From Leuconostoc inhae KCTC 3774 (GTDB taxonomy: Bacteria > Bacillota > Bacilli > Lactobacillales > Lactobacillaceae), in NCBI GenBank assembly GCA_000166735.2, contig AEMJ01000570.1, positions 1 to 41,445 of the forward strand: a stretch of 41,445 nt of DNA, in the 5' to 3' direction. The position numbers and the translations under genes are program-made. Below, one piece after another: positions 27,796-37,964 of the stretch. The notes below the pieces were generated by a model that saw only the letters and a program-made list of their open reading frames with translations, did no database searches and was not told where the DNA came from. The first letter of the stretch is position 1. The number at the start of each line of letters is the position of its first letter.

Positions 27796-28850
27796 CTATC
27801 CTCCTATAACTGACATTGGATCAATTTTTGTAATTAATCTCACTGGCACAATTGCGCCAAGAATACCTGTCAATACCAACCCCAAGGATGACAATACTAA
27901 TAGTTTAATATCAAAGAACATGGGTACTGATTCAGGTATAAACCACGCCGTAACACCACACAATATGCTGCTGATGAGCACCGAAAGGATCATAATGATA
28001 AGTGTTTCACTGATCGTATTTAACACAAGATAATTTCCCGGAACACCTTGAGCTCTTAAAACAGCAAAATTAGGTATTTTTTGAATGGTTAGAATATACA
28101 AAAAGATGGCAACAATAACAGCTGAAATCACTAACAAGAATCCAATCATAAATATAAAGGTACTGTTTTGAGCGGTATACCCTGGCATTTTATTAAACAA
28201 TTGTGCTTTAGTGTAATTCTTTAGATTTTTTGTATTCGCTTTTTTGGCACCATTAGACACGATGCCACTGGCGTAAAATGTGTTATTGACACCTTTTACA
28301 TCCCCCCAATTAACTAAATTACCATATATAATTGGCGCCATATTATACGTTGCATTTTTCACGTACCCGACGACCTTAACGTCATGTGCAAGCATGCCCA
28401 GTTTGATATGATCTCCAATTTTTAAATCCTTTTGAGTAAGTGCCGACGAAATTAGCACGTCATAACGATTTTTAGGTAATTGACCTTTGATTAATTGCAT
28501 CTGTTTATAAATTAAATCATTTTTTGAATACCAATAAACATTGCTGAGACACGTGCTTCATGCGATTTAACAATAATGGGCGCAACCCCAATTGCTGCTT
28601 GATTAGCAGATAGGCTTGTTTTATCAATATCGTCGTTTGTTAACAAGGATTGACTTAAGTTACCATTGGCATCATTGTTCATGGCAACATAGTTAATGCC
28701 CCAGCTATTAACGGCAGACGTATTTTGATTAGCAAGCCCCATAGCTAAAGCGCTTAGAATAAAAATTAAATAGCTAATCAAGGTCATAACAACTATGATT
28801 AAGCCATATCTCAACTTTTCTTTGTGCATCTCATTCAATGTTAAATACAT
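27796..28850 (-). pseudogene. FtsX-family ABC permease, one frameshift as read
   Basis: A permease of about 351 residues. One N-terminal transmembrane segment (LRYGLIIVVMTLISYLIFILSALAMG) is followed by an extracellular MacB-like domain of about 190 residues. Three C-terminal membrane segments follow within a classic FtsX domain (ISAVIVAIFLYILTIQKIPNF, LRAQGVPGNYLV). The frame breaks at T-run 28520-28525, and one extra base joins GIQKND and LIYKQMQLIKGQLPKN. It starts 3 bp after the TetR gene stop and ends 5 bp before the ATPase gene. It is probably intact in the organism and works with the ATPase. Confidence 0.85.
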
Positions 28851-28853
28851 AAT

Positions 28854-29380
28854 TTAGCCTACCGTTCTCCAATTTTTCAACATGTGAAGTGTTGTTATGA
28901 TACGTGCTTGCTTGTCAGGATTTAAAAAAACGCTCTAATTAATTGATGGACAGATTGAATGACCAACCATTGTGATATATCGTCAGTAGTCGAATTAGTG
29001 TCCAGTAACTTAAAATCATGCTGCGCAGTCTTAACAGTTTTTTGTTGCAAAAAAGCTTCATTCACAATATAGTAATGACTCAAAAAATCAAAATGTGGAC
29101 TTGTTTTAGCTTTTAAAATAAAGGCTTCTGTTGATGATACAATATCTTTCTTATCGATGGTTTGATGTATATCTGTGATAACATCAGTCAACACCCATTG
29201 ATATGCATCATCAATATCATCAAAATAGGTGTAAAAAGAGCCTCTTGAAATATGTGCAGTCGTAACAATATTTGATATTTTAGACTCCGCCAAAGTATAT
29301 GTTGAAAATTCAGCATACATGGCATCATACATCGTATGTTGTTTTTCTGCGCTCAGATTTAAAAATGTTTTTGTCGGCAT
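28854..29380 (-). CDS. TetR-family regulator of the FtsX ABC operon, C-terminal frameshift as read
   Basis: A TetR protein with the HTH AESKISNIVTTAHISRGSFYTYFDD near residues 31-55 and a C-terminal ligand domain. As read it stops at 28922 after LIRAFF. One extra base in the A-run 28924-28930 extends it with LNPDKQARIITTLHMLKNWR to 28854, three bases before the permease ATG. So the regulator is the first gene of its own operon. Two tandem palindromes just upstream (29402-29434) are its likely operators. Confidence 0.85.
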
Positions 29381-29401
29381 AACTGGTTAATCTCCTATAT
29401 A

Positions 29402-29434
29402 TGACATTGTGTCACTTTTTATGACATTGTGTCA
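29402..29434 (-). promoter_or_regulatory. Tandem palindromic operators of the TetR-ABC operon
   Basis: Two identical copies of TGACATTGTGTCA (TGACA-TTG-TGTCA dyad), at 29402-29414 and 29422-29434, lie exactly 20 bp apart, two helical turns. The upstream copy overlaps a minus-strand TTGACA (29430-29435), a likely -35. Confidence 0.75.
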
Positions 29435-29530
29435 ACTTTAATGTATATTATTTTATAAGTGCTCAGTCATTCGTAGGTCAAATAGTTGATCAACCATTTA
29501 AATGAACTAACCAATCCACTAGTTCAGATA

Positions 29531-29557
29531 AAAAGCCACTAACATTTAGTGGCTTTT
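29531..29557. terminator. Hairpin terminator downstream of the GNAT gene
   Basis: AAAAGCCACTAA and TTAGTGGCTTTT pair perfectly over 12 bp around a CAT loop. It lies past the GNAT stop codon and before the TetR-ABC promoter. Confidence 0.7.
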
Positions 29558-29617
29558 ATGACTAAAATTTTCGTTAATAATGATAGACAAATATGATTTA
29601 ATAGTTTGATTTGAAGA

Positions 29618-30082
29618 TTACCCTTGTTTGCATTCAATCACGCGTTGCATACCATAGTCTGTAACATCCAAATGCCGATTTTTAAACGGTCCGAAAATAT
29701 CTTGAAACCCATTTTTAAGATAGAAGCCATGAGCTGAAACTCTGGCTATCAAATTGAACGTACCATATCCTCTATGTTGATAATCATCAATGACCTGTTT
29801 GAGCAGTAAGGAACCTATGCCTTGCTTTTGAAAATTTGTATCAACAGCAACAGCAACGAGTCTAATGACTGAATTATCTGTTTCATAACTTGACAATGTC
29901 GCAATCAATTTTTGGTTTGATAAAATACCATAAAATTGATTGTTCTTTTCAATGAGTAAATCATCTGCTGATAATGATTTTCCTAATGGTTCACGTAATA
30001 TTTTATTTCTTAAATTTATATTTTGACTATATAAATCACGATTTGACGCTTTAAATTTTTTAAACAAAAATTGATTTTCCAT
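29618..30082 (-). CDS. GNAT-family N-acetyltransferase
   Basis: A 154-residue acetyl-CoA-dependent N-acetyltransferase. VIRLVAVAVDTNFQKQGIGS is strand 4 plus the acetyl-CoA-binding (Q/R)xxGxG loop, followed by LLLKQVIDDYQHRGY and VSAHGFYLKNGFQ. ATG 30082 is chosen because it lies 4 bases after the upstream gene stop with GGAAG ahead; a longer frame overlaps that gene and is not supported. Operon with the phosphoesterase at 30087. The substrate is not known. Confidence 0.85.
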   Translation of the reverse strand: MENQFLFKKFKASNRDLYSQNINLRNKILREPLGKSLSADDLLIEKNNQFYGILSNQKLIATLSSYETDNSVIRLVAVAVDTNFQKQGIGSLLLKQVIDDYQHRGYGTFNLIARVSAHGFYLKNGFQDIFGPFKNRHLDVTDYGMQRVIECKQG

Positions 30083-30086
30083 AGTA

Positions 30087-30941
30087 TTATTCTTCCGAGA
30101 ATGAATCAAGAAACGGGCGCAAGGCATTTAAATAATTGTTTTTCTGATTGATTTTTTTTAATATTTCTTGATTATGAGTATAGACACGACCATCATAAAT
30201 CATTTCTGAATACAATTCAGCATAAGCTAAGCTAATATTTCTTGCTAGAGACATCTCTTGATCAAGATTGTAAGTCACCTTTCTGAAATCAACGTCTGCT
30301 AAGCCAGTTTCATCTATTTCTAAAATTGCATATTGCGCACGTCGATCATTATTCAGTTTTGAATGCGCAAAAAATGGTTCACCAATGGTTCCTGGATTAA
30401 TAACTAGTTGCCCTTGACTACTATATCTTAACAATTGGTGGTGTACATGACCATAGACAGCAATATCAAAACTAGAGTTGATAAAAAGCTCATTAAAGTT
30501 GCTTGTTTCAGCAACTGGAATCAATGCTGATCCATAATTTTTATCAGGTAAGTTGTGCGAAATACTAATTTTTAGATTATTTATGACACGAGTTGCACAA
30601 GTTTCAAATTTTTTAATTTTATCTCTGTTGTTCGTCGATAATTTCTCATAAACATATTGACCTAAAATACCAATATACACATCCGACTCATCACTAAGAT
30701 CAAGCGTAGAATGGCTTTTAATAACCTCAAGAAAACAATCATCCCAATTACCTTTGATATATATATCTGTATTAATACCAGCAAGCAAATCAAATAATTC
30801 ATTGTTTCCCGGCCCAGGCATGACTAAATCCCCTAAGAACCAACATGTATCAACATCTCTTTTTTTGAGATCTTCTACGACAGCTGATAGGGCTGTGCTA
30901 TTCCCATGAACATCTGATAGCAAAGCAATTCTTTTTTTCAT
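30087..30941 (-). CDS. Calcineurin-like metallophosphoesterase
   Basis: A 284-residue phosphoesterase of the YfcE/ApaH-like group. The metal-binding motifs are complete: LLSDVHGN, WFLGDLV, IKGNWDD, SHNLPD and YGHVHHQ, the last followed by LVINPGTIGEP. The family hydrolyses phosphodiester or phosphomonoester bonds; the real substrate cannot be told. The start is ATG 30941 with GGAAGAG in front. It is followed after 4 bases by the GNAT gene. Confidence 0.85.
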   Translation of the reverse strand: MKKRIALLSDVHGNSTALSAVVEDLKKRDVDTCWFLGDLVMPGPGNNELFDLLAGINTDIYIKGNWDDCFLEVIKSHSTLDLSDESDVYIGILGQYVYEKLSTNNRDKIKKFETCATRVINNLKISISHNLPDKNYGSALIPVAETSNFNELFINSSFDIAVYGHVHHQLLRYSSQGQLVINPGTIGEPFFAHSKLNNDRRAQYAILEIDETGLADVDFRKVTYNLDQEMSLARNISLAYAELYSEMIYDGRVYTHNQEILKKINQKNNYLNALRPFLDSFSEE

Positions 30942-31163
30942 TTCTCTTCCTTTTTTATTGAGCAATAACTTTTTTGCAATAATTATAGCATATTTTATTA
31001 CTAGTCGTTATTCAGGAGGAACTAACTATAGCTACAACATAAATTTAATTGATTATGGCAAAACTAACAAGTTGTATTTTTAGTCTCTTGACAAAGATAA
31101 CTAAAAAAAGTAAACTTAATCAAGTGTTTCTACATATCTAAAAGATATATTAAGGAGATTAAT

Positions 31164-31684
31164 ATGTATGAATTATATATATTAGGACAATTACTGTTTA
31201 CTGATCGATCCGCTTATAAGTTACGTTTTGTCCTTGAAAATGTGTTGGGGATAAATCGAAAAGTCAGCTTTGGTGTGCTGTATCCATTACTAGAAAAGAT
31301 GGAAACTACGGGTGTGATTGTGATGACAAATGATTTAGATTGGCATGGTAAAAAAAAGTTACACGTTACCGCAGCTGGTCGAACCAGGTTTGATACACTA
31401 ATGCGAGAACCAATCTCAAAAAATGCTCATATGGATGATGTTTATTTATTTAAATTATCAAATCTATCACTAGTAGATCGTACGCTAGCGCAACAAATTA
31501 TTGCTGATTTTCGTGCTGAAAAGCAATCACAGTGTGTGCAATATGCAGAGTACAATCAACAATTACAGCTTCATCACTCTGAAGCGAGTTTTTTAAATCA
31601 GCTATGCAAATAAATAAATTACAACACGCCTTAGCTAATACCTATTTAGAACATTTAGATATCATTGAAAGTGAGTTAGAATAA
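31164..31684 (+). CDS. PadR-family regulator, C-terminal frameshift as read
   Basis: A PadR winged-helix regulator: MYELYILGQLLFTDRSAYKL, then VSFGVLYPLLEKMETTGVI and LHVTAAGRTRFDTLM. It reads 149 residues to 31613. One extra A in 31608-31610 would continue it through INKLQHALANTYLEHLDIIE to a stop at 31684 that overlaps the efflux-gene ATG by one base. Long C-terminal helices of that kind form the PadR dimer, so I favour the longer product. AAGGAG precedes the ATG. It likely represses its own operon with the MFS gene. Confidence 0.85.
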
Positions 31685-33255
31685 TGGAAAATGTATCACA
31701 AGAAAAATTAGATCCAAAACGCTGGTTATCCTTAATAGCCGTTTCTTTGGGTGTATTTATGGCGTTGATTGACACAACAGTTGTCAATGTAGCCTTGCCT
31801 AGTATTCAAACAAACCTGAATGCATCATACTCAGATTTACAATGGGTTATCTCTGCGTACACTATTGTCTTTTCGGTTTTATTACTGATTTGGGCAAAAT
31901 TAGGAGATTTATATGGTCGGAAATTAATGTTCATCGTTGGCTTAATCATATTTACAATTGGATCAGGACTTGATGCTGTATCAACATCAATTGGCATGTT
32001 ACATATTTTTCGAGCAGTTCAAGCTATTGGTGGTTCAGCTTTGATGTCTCTATCCTTCGCTCTTATTGGTACCACATTTAATGGCAAAGAGCGTGGTATT
32101 GCGTTAGGTATTTTGAGCTCGATTATAGGCCTTTCTACTGCTTCGGGACCATTAGTTGGTGGCTGGTTAGTTGACGCTTTTTCATGGCAATCAATTTTCA
32201 CTATTAATTTACCAATTGGTATTATAACAATCATCATGGCATCATTATTTATCTCAAACCAACAAACTCATCACGCAACAGGCAGTGTTGATTATATTGG
32301 CATGCTATTGTCAACTGGGACAATTTTTTCTTTGGTTTTTGGTTTAGTGCAAAAAGAGATGAATGCTAGTTGGGGATGGGATAAAATGCAAGTGGCCGGC
32401 TATCTAATCATGGCCGTTATCTTATTTATTTTGTTTATTTGGCGACAACGTACAGCTAAAAACCCAATGATGGATTTAAGTATGTTCAAATCATCAAGTT
32501 TTACTGGTGCTGTTTTGGTTGCATTTTTCTTAGGTGCTGGTCTATATGGATTTTTTGCATATTTATCAACATTCATGCAAAATTATGTTGGTTATTCGGC
32601 TTGGGACACAGGTTTACGACAAGCTACAATTTCAGGATTCTCACTAGTATTAGGGCCAATTGCTGGTATGCTCACTAATAGATTACGGCATGGCTATATG
32701 TTAGCAACATCAGCGTTATTTATTGGTGTTGGTTTATTTACCTTAAGTGCCTTGACAACCACAACAGCAACATTTGCTGATTTTTGGCCAGCATTTATCA
32801 TTATTGGTATTGGTAATGGCTCAATCAATCCACCGATGACAACGGCAGCCATGTCATCAGTTGCACCACGGCAAATGGGGATGGCTTCGGGTATGATTTC
32901 TACCTTTATGCAAGTTGGTGTCAGTTTTGGTGTTGTTTTTCAAGGATTACATTTAGCCGATGGTTATCAGGCCGGACTGGCTAAACACCTACCTGAGGTT
33001 ACGGGTGCCTCGGCAACGACTATAGCTACTTTGCATAAAGCGCTTGTTGATGCAGGTCCTTTTTCCGGTCATATGATTGTTATGAGTAAACAATTAGTAA
33101 AGGCACCTTTTGCTCACGAATTACAAATAGCAGTCCGTAAAGCCTTTGACCAAGGTTTTATCAGTATTATACGTTTAGATGCTATGCTATTGATTATTGG
33201 TGGTATTGTTGCTGCTATTTTCATTAAAACGGGCGGCCAAGGTGATTCAAAGTAA
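31684..33255 (+). CDS. DHA2-family MFS multidrug transporter
   Basis: A 523-residue, 14-helix proton-coupled exporter of the EmrB/QacA type, intact. It shows GVFMALIDTTVVNVALPSIQ (helix 1 signature), WAKLGDLYGRKLMF (motif A), FRAVQAIGGSALM (motif B) and GLSTASGPLVGGWLVD (motif C). It is cotranscribed with and overlaps the PadR gene, and is followed by a 17-bp-stem terminator. The substrate is unknown; PadR-linked exporters often respond to phenolics or antimicrobials. Confidence 0.9.
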   Translation: MENVSQEKLDPKRWLSLIAVSLGVFMALIDTTVVNVALPSIQTNLNASYSDLQWVISAYTIVFSVLLLIWAKLGDLYGRKLMFIVGLIIFTIGSGLDAVSTSIGMLHIFRAVQAIGGSALMSLSFALIGTTFNGKERGIALGILSSIIGLSTASGPLVGGWLVDAFSWQSIFTINLPIGIITIIMASLFISNQQTHHATGSVDYIGMLLSTGTIFSLVFGLVQKEMNASWGWDKMQVAGYLIMAVILFILFIWRQRTAKNPMMDLSMFKSSSFTGAVLVAFFLGAGLYGFFAYLSTFMQNYVGYSAWDTGLRQATISGFSLVLGPIAGMLTNRLRHGYMLATSALFIGVGLFTLSALTTTTATFADFWPAFIIIGIGNGSINPPMTTAAMSSVAPRQMGMASGMISTFMQVGVSFGVVFQGLHLADGYQAGLAKHLPEVTGASATTIATLHKALVDAGPFSGHMIVMSKQLVKAPFAHELQIAVRKAFDQGFISIIRLDAMLLIIGGIVAAIFIKTGGQGDSK

Positions 33256-33290
33256 AACAATGATCAGCATGACAAAATAAAGTTAAATAC

Positions 33291-33333
33291 AAAAGCCCAT
33301 GAACATTAATAAAATAAATGTTCATGGGCTTTT
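33291..33333. terminator. Strong terminator after the PadR-MFS operon
   Basis: A perfect 17-bp stem (AAAAGCCCATGAACATT with its complement) around a 9-nt loop. T residues in the distal arm serve the plus-strand operon, and by symmetry it may also serve the convergent mle transcript. Confidence 0.8.
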
Positions 33334-33482
33334 AAAATTTCTTGACTAACTTGATTAAATAATGTTAACTGATTAAATCGATCGCTTTCGGCAGGATTTA
33401 GTTAATAATATAACCGTTAAACGGTGATTATCATAATCAATAAGCATAGCACTTAAAAATTCATCAATTTAAAACAAAACTA

Positions 33483-34765
33483 TCAATGAAAGTAATGAAT
33501 TAAAATGCCACCGAGAACAAGCACGATTGCGCCACCCATACGATTACCCATTTGTGCGAATGCAATCATTCCCATGCGGTTTGAGGCAGATAATACGGCA
33601 ACGTTACCAGTACCACCCATACTATTATCACTCATACCAGCAGCGATAGCTGATTCAACAGGATATAAACCAAATAATTTACCGATAAATGCACTAGCAA
33701 GTCCCATAGCAACGACACTTGTTAAAGTCAAAACAACAAACTTCCAGGTCAGTGATTGTGCTAAGACATGCAAATCAATCAACGCTAAACCTATGCCTGC
33801 TAGCACAGCGTGCGTTAAATTATTCATAATGACTGTATTAAACATCACAACGGATTTTTCTAATTCTTGAGGCACCCAATTGCATGCTTTAAATAAAATA
33901 ACTAAGATAATAATAAAAGCATATGTGTGCACTTTTGGCACATAATTGTTTAGGATAGTACCAACTAAGAAAAATGAAAATGATACCATCATACCCACAC
34001 CAATTTTATTAGCATCTAGTGCTACTAGTGGCTTGGTTTTTCATCGTCACTTATTGGTAATAATACACCATGTCCATCATATTTTGTATTCGCGCCAAGT
34101 TTTGCTATCAAAGCAGCCCCTATAACAGCCATAACATTCCCTAATGTTACGGCTGGAATTAGCTGTGAAAACATTATACCTGAACTTGTTTGTAGTCCCT
34201 GCGCATATATATGTGATAATGGGACAGCACCAGCGCCAATGCCGCCTGCCATTAATGGCATCGAAACAAACATAACTGAATGTCCAAATCCTTCTCCTAG
34301 TAGCATGCCCATCAAACCAACTGCGAAAAATCCAATAACCATAGCTGCAAAAGAAACCGGAATAAATCGAACTGCGGCTTTCAACAGCAGATTACGATTC
34401 ATACCTAAAATTGCCCCGACGATTAAAGCGGCAATATAAAAATCTAGTAATCCAGTGTCGTTCAAAAATATTTTTGTCGCAGAAACAACATTTGAAGGGA
34501 TGACACCTGACGTGGCTAAAGCTGCCGCAGCAAAGATGGTAAATACTGAACCGCCACCTAGATAAGATTTAAAAATCGGCAATTTGTTTCCAATATAGTA
34601 AAACAAATGTCCTAATAACACAAGCATTAAAGTCAAGCCCAACATATTAAGTGGGAGTTTATGGTATGCTATGGTCACCATTAAAATAATTATCATGATG
34701 ATATAAAGTGGTAAACTCACACCACTAATTTTGATTTCCCTAAACCTTCTCATCTTCATTTTCAT
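33483..34765 (-). pseudogene. mleP: MleP malate transporter (2-hydroxycarboxylate family), one frameshift as read
   Basis: A membrane carrier of the 2HCT family (CitP/MleP/MaeP) that imports L-malate, usually in exchange for lactate, and feeds the malolactic enzyme. The N-terminal piece has GGSVFTIFAAAALATSG and LMAGGIGAGAVPLSHIYAQG (the GGxG re-entrant loop). The C-terminal piece has MSDNSMGGTGNVAVLSASNRM and FAQMGNRMGGAIVL (second loop and substrate Arg region). They meet at T-run 34037-34041; one extra base gives continuous KPLVALDANKIGVGMM. About 427 residues in all. It starts 6 bases after the mleA stop. If the shift is real, malate uptake by this route is lost. Confidence 0.85.
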
Positions 34766-34770
34766 CCCTA

Positions 34771-36399
34771 TCAATAATTAGCAGACCATTTAGCATTTCG
34801 CACAACTTGTTTAGCATCACTGATTTTTTCACGATTTAAACCTTGATTTACGACACTTTGTGCAGTTACTTCCGCAATTTTTTGCGAAAACTCAGTCAAA
34901 TTTGAAACTGGTGGCAATACTGCTGCACCTTCTTGATCGGAATCGACTAAACCACCTAATGCATGAATAGCTGCTGAAATTGTTTTTTGTGTTAGCAATT
35001 TCGCAGTTGAGGCTACTAAACCAAAACCTAGTCCAGGATAAATCAATGCGTTGTTACCTTGACCAATTTTATAAGTGACACCTTTGTATTCAACATTTTC
35101 TGCAGGAATACCCGTTGCCACTAATGCTTTGCCATCAGTCCATTTAATTAAATTTTCTGCCGTTGCTTCAGCAAGTTTCGTAGGATTTGACAAAGGAAAG
35201 ATAATTGGACGTGCTGTATGTGTTGCCATTTCTTTTACAATTTCTTCTGTGAATGTACCAGGTTGTGTGGATGTACCAATTAAAACTGTTGGCTTTATTT
35301 CTTTAACCACTGCAGATAATGTTGTTAGTTCTTCAGCATGATTAAATTCGTTTCGCGTTCGAGTAAATGCTTTTTGCGCCACTGTTAAATCTGACATATC
35401 ATCGAATAACAAGCCTTGTTTGTCAACAAGATAAAAATGTTTTTTAGCCTCTTTAGCAGATAACCCTGCTTCTTGTAGTTCAGTAAAAATTTGATTAACA
35501 ATGCCCATGCCAGCTGTTCCAGCTCCAAATGTTACAAATGTTTGGTCAATGAGCCGTTCTTTTGAAATATTTAATGCGCCAAAAACACCTGCCAAGACAA
35601 TCATGCCTGTTCCTTGAATATCATCATTAAAAGTTGCAATTTTATTTTTATACTTGTCTAAGATAACCTGTGCATTTGCACGACCAAAATCTTCCCAATG
35701 CAGTAATGACTCTGGGAATAGTTCTTGTTCTGCGATCACAAACTGATCAATAAATTCAAGATAGGCATCACCTGCAATTCGTGCATGCTTATTTCCGAGA
35801 TAGCGTTCGTTTTCTAGCAGTGATTGATTGTTTGTACCAGCATCGATGCTAATTGGCAAAACACTGGCTGGATCAATGCCGGCCGCTGCAGTATAAACCA
35901 TTAATTTACCAACAGCAATATCGACACCGTTGACACCCCAATCACCCATACCCAAAATACCCTCAGCATCTGTTACCACAATTAACTTAATATCGCGGCC
36001 GTCTGCTGCATTAATAAGTGATTGCTTGATATCTTCTGGTTTGTCCACTGATAAAAATGTGGCATTTTGTGGATTTATATAAATGTCATTGTACTGCTCA
36101 ATTGAATCCGCAACAACAGGATCATAAACAATTGGCATGAATTCGGAAACGTGTTGATCCATTAAATGATAAAACAAAGTAATATTTTCATTAAAGAGGT
36201 TCATCAAGAAAATACGCTTTTCAAGTGGTGCTGTTTTTGATTGGAATTGTTGGTATGCTTGCTCAGCTTGTTCGTCAATGGTTTGCACCTGACTAGGTAA
36301 TGTGCCATTTAGGCCCAATGTCTTTCGTTCTGTTAACGTAAATCCAGTCCCTTTGTTCAAAAAGGGATTCCGTAATACTTCATATCCTTTTGCATGCAT
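34771..36399 (-). CDS. mleA: Malolactic enzyme
   Basis: A 542-residue cytoplasmic, NAD- and Mn-dependent enzyme that decarboxylates L-malate directly to L-lactate and CO2. It shows the malic-enzyme fold: [20 protein letters not shown] (malate/NAD region), [20 protein letters not shown] (metal-binding Asp/Glu), [14 protein letters not shown] (NAD loop) and IIFPLSNPT. The length matches the family at about 541. The start is ATG 36399 behind AAGGTGG. It is first in the mleA-mleP operon, divergent from the LysR gene. Intact. Confidence 0.95.
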   Translation of the reverse strand: MHAKGYEVLRNPFLNKGTGFTLTERKTLGLNGTLPSQVQTIDEQAEQAYQQFQSKTAPLEKRIFLMNLFNENITLFYHLMDQHVSEFMPIVYDPVVADSIEQYNDIYINPQNATFLSVDKPEDIKQSLINAADGRDIKLIVVTDAEGILGMGDWGVNGVDIAVGKLMVYTAAAGIDPASVLPISIDAGTNNQSLLENERYLGNKHARIAGDAYLEFIDQFVIAEQELFPESLLHWEDFGRANAQVILDKYKNKIATFNDDIQGTGMIVLAGVFGALNISKERLIDQTFVTFGAGTAGMGIVNQIFTELQEAGLSAKEAKKHFYLVDKQGLLFDDMSDLTVAQKAFTRTRNEFNHAEELTTLSAVVKEIKPTVLIGTSTQPGTFTEEIVKEMATHTARPIIFPLSNPTKLAEATAENLIKWTDGKALVATGIPAENVEYKGVTYKIGQGNNALIYPGLGFGLVASTAKLLTQKTISAAIHALGGLVDSDQEGAAVLPPVSNLTEFSQKIAEVTAQSVVNQGLNREKISDAKQVVRNAKWSANY

Positions 36400-36419
36400 C
36401 GTTACTACCACCTTATATT

Positions 36420-36504
36420 TATAGTTTATTTAACAACATGCTTGACTATACTCGTGTCAATAGTTTATAGTCAAATTATTATGATGTTATAAATATAAAC
36501 TATA
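36420..36504. promoter_or_regulatory. mleA-mleR divergent control region
   Basis: On the minus strand TTGACT (36469-36474), an 18-bp spacer and TATAGT (36445-36450) form a good mleA promoter. TATAGTTTAT (36420-36429) and ATAAACTATA (36495-36504) are exact inverted copies, and a third copy of TAGTTTATAG lies at 36461-36470. These are candidate sites for the LysR-type regulator, which usually binds such spaced dyads. Confidence 0.6.
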
Positions 36505-36541
36505 GGTCCCTTGGAAATGATTGATATTAAAGGAAATATAC

Positions 36542-37381
36542 ATGCAAATAAATGATTTAAAATACTATAATGAGTTATATAATAAAAAGAATTTCACTAA
36601 AGTTGCAAAACATTTTAATATTAGCCAACCATCTATTAGCAGTGCTATTAAACGTTTGGAAAATTTTTTTCAAGTGAAATTGGTTATTAGAGGCAACACA
36701 CAATCTGAATTAGTATTTACACAATCAGGTGAACAATTACACCAACATACGGTGTCGATTTTGAACGAATTAAATAGCGCAAAACATGAGTTAGATCATT
36801 TGAAATCACGAACAACAACGATTGGACTGCCACCTATTCTTAAAAACGCTTATTTTACTAAAATTGCTATAGCTGCTAGAGAATTTGACCGTCAGTTTAA
36901 TATTAATAATATGGCCATTTATGAAGCCGGTTCTAACTATTTAAAGCAAGCCTTGATGGCTGGAGAGATTGATATCGCTTTACTGGGTGCTTTAAATATG
37001 CCACAAGATGATGAATTACTTATTATTCCCTTTATCCGCGCAAATTTCTGTGTGTATATTTCAAAAAATAATCCATTGTCCAAAAAATCACACCTTTATT
37101 TTTCAGACTTGCAGAAGCAAGCATTTGTAGCATTAGACTCCAGTTTTGTTCACAATCAAGCCATTAAAAAAATGAGTCAACAAGCTGGTTTTCGACCAAA
37201 ATATTTTATGAAGACAAACGATATTCATTTTTTAATGAATCTGATTTCAGAAAATTTAGGGGTTGCAATTTTAACGGACATCGTCAAAACAACAGCTTCA
37301 GACATAGTTGTATTACCTTTATTAGATGAGCCACAACCTTTTTTCACTGGCAGTATCGCATTTAGAAAAATCATTTATTAA
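36542..37381 (+). CDS. mleR: LysR-family regulator of the malolactic genes
   Basis: A 279-residue LysR-type regulator, divergent from mleA, in the position of mleR in malolactic lactic acid bacteria. The HTH is FTKVAKHFNISQPSISSAIKRLENFF. The effector domain contains YEAGSNYLKQALMAGEIDIALLGA. ATG 36542 follows AAAGGAAATATAC. It probably activates mleA-mleP in response to malate. Intact. Confidence 0.9.
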   Translation: MQINDLKYYNELYNKKNFTKVAKHFNISQPSISSAIKRLENFFQVKLVIRGNTQSELVFTQSGEQLHQHTVSILNELNSAKHELDHLKSRTTTIGLPPILKNAYFTKIAIAAREFDRQFNINNMAIYEAGSNYLKQALMAGEIDIALLGALNMPQDDELLIIPFIRANFCVYISKNNPLSKKSHLYFSDLQKQAFVALDSSFVHNQAIKKMSQQAGFRPKYFMKTNDIHFLMNLISENLGVAILTDIVKTTASDIVVLPLLDEPQPFFTGSIAFRKIIY

Positions 37382-37441
37382 CCAATGAAGAAAAATGCTA
37401 GTAGATACTTTGTCAAAATAAAAATCATTTTTATATTAAAT

Positions 37442-37480
37442 AATCGGGCACCAGCTTCTCTAAGAAGTTGGTGCCCGATT
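37442..37480. terminator. Bidirectional terminator between mleR and PPOX gene
   Basis: An 18-bp stem with a CTA loop (AATCGGGCACCA as its outer arm) lies between the two convergent genes. The T-tract is modest on both strands. Confidence 0.6.
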
Positions 37481-37535
37481 ATGGCATTTTATTTATTTGT
37501 TTAATAACACGCATTGTCACTATCACCACTTAATT

Positions 37536-37934
37536 TTAAGCCAATCGCATACCTGCATCCAGCGTGTTATCTAACTTATAAATTCGTTCTACGTCTATAA
37601 TCACCACAGCCGCGCGTGGAAATCTGTCATAGATTTTTGTTTTTGCTAAAATTTCTGAGGCATAATCATCATTCTCGTGAATATGCGCTTTACCCTCAAA
37701 TCTAAACCCTTTTTCTGCCACTCGATCGACTACTGCAACAGCTACTAAGCCATTTGTTAGTAAATTTTCATAGGCGTGCCTAAACGTATGTTCATAATAA
37801 ATGAGATGTGAATCATCTAAAACATGTAATGAACCCTTTGGCCCAATTTGTGGTGAACCATCTGGGCTTGTTGTCGCCAAAAAAGGAAATTGATCATTAA
37901 TCATGTCTTGCATATTTTGAGATAAAATCACCAT
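37536..37934 (-). CDS. Pyridoxamine 5'-phosphate oxidase-family (FMN-binding) protein
   Basis: A 132-residue split-beta-barrel protein: QFPFLATTSPDGSPQIGPKG (the usual flavin-pocket strand), LIYYEHTFRHAYENLL and VAVAVVDRVAEKGFRFEGKA. Proteins of this size bind FMN or a related cofactor and act as small reductases; the real substrate is unknown. ATG 37934 lies six bases after GGGAGG, so the longer upstream frame is discarded. Single gene. Confidence 0.8.
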   Translation of the reverse strand: MVILSQNMQDMINDQFPFLATTSPDGSPQIGPKGSLHVLDDSHLIYYEHTFRHAYENLLTNGLVAVAVVDRVAEKGFRFEGKAHIHENDDYASEILAKTKIYDRFPRAAVVIIDVERIYKLDNTLDAGMRLA

Positions 37935-37964
37935 TTTTGACCTCCCTTCTAAATATTTAATCAA

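Noticed and set aside
34239-34439. Plus-strand frames opposite mleP, mleA and the MFS genes
   Set aside because: They are antisense shadows of clear genes; they lack start signals and show Pro/Ile/Ala-rich artefact composition.
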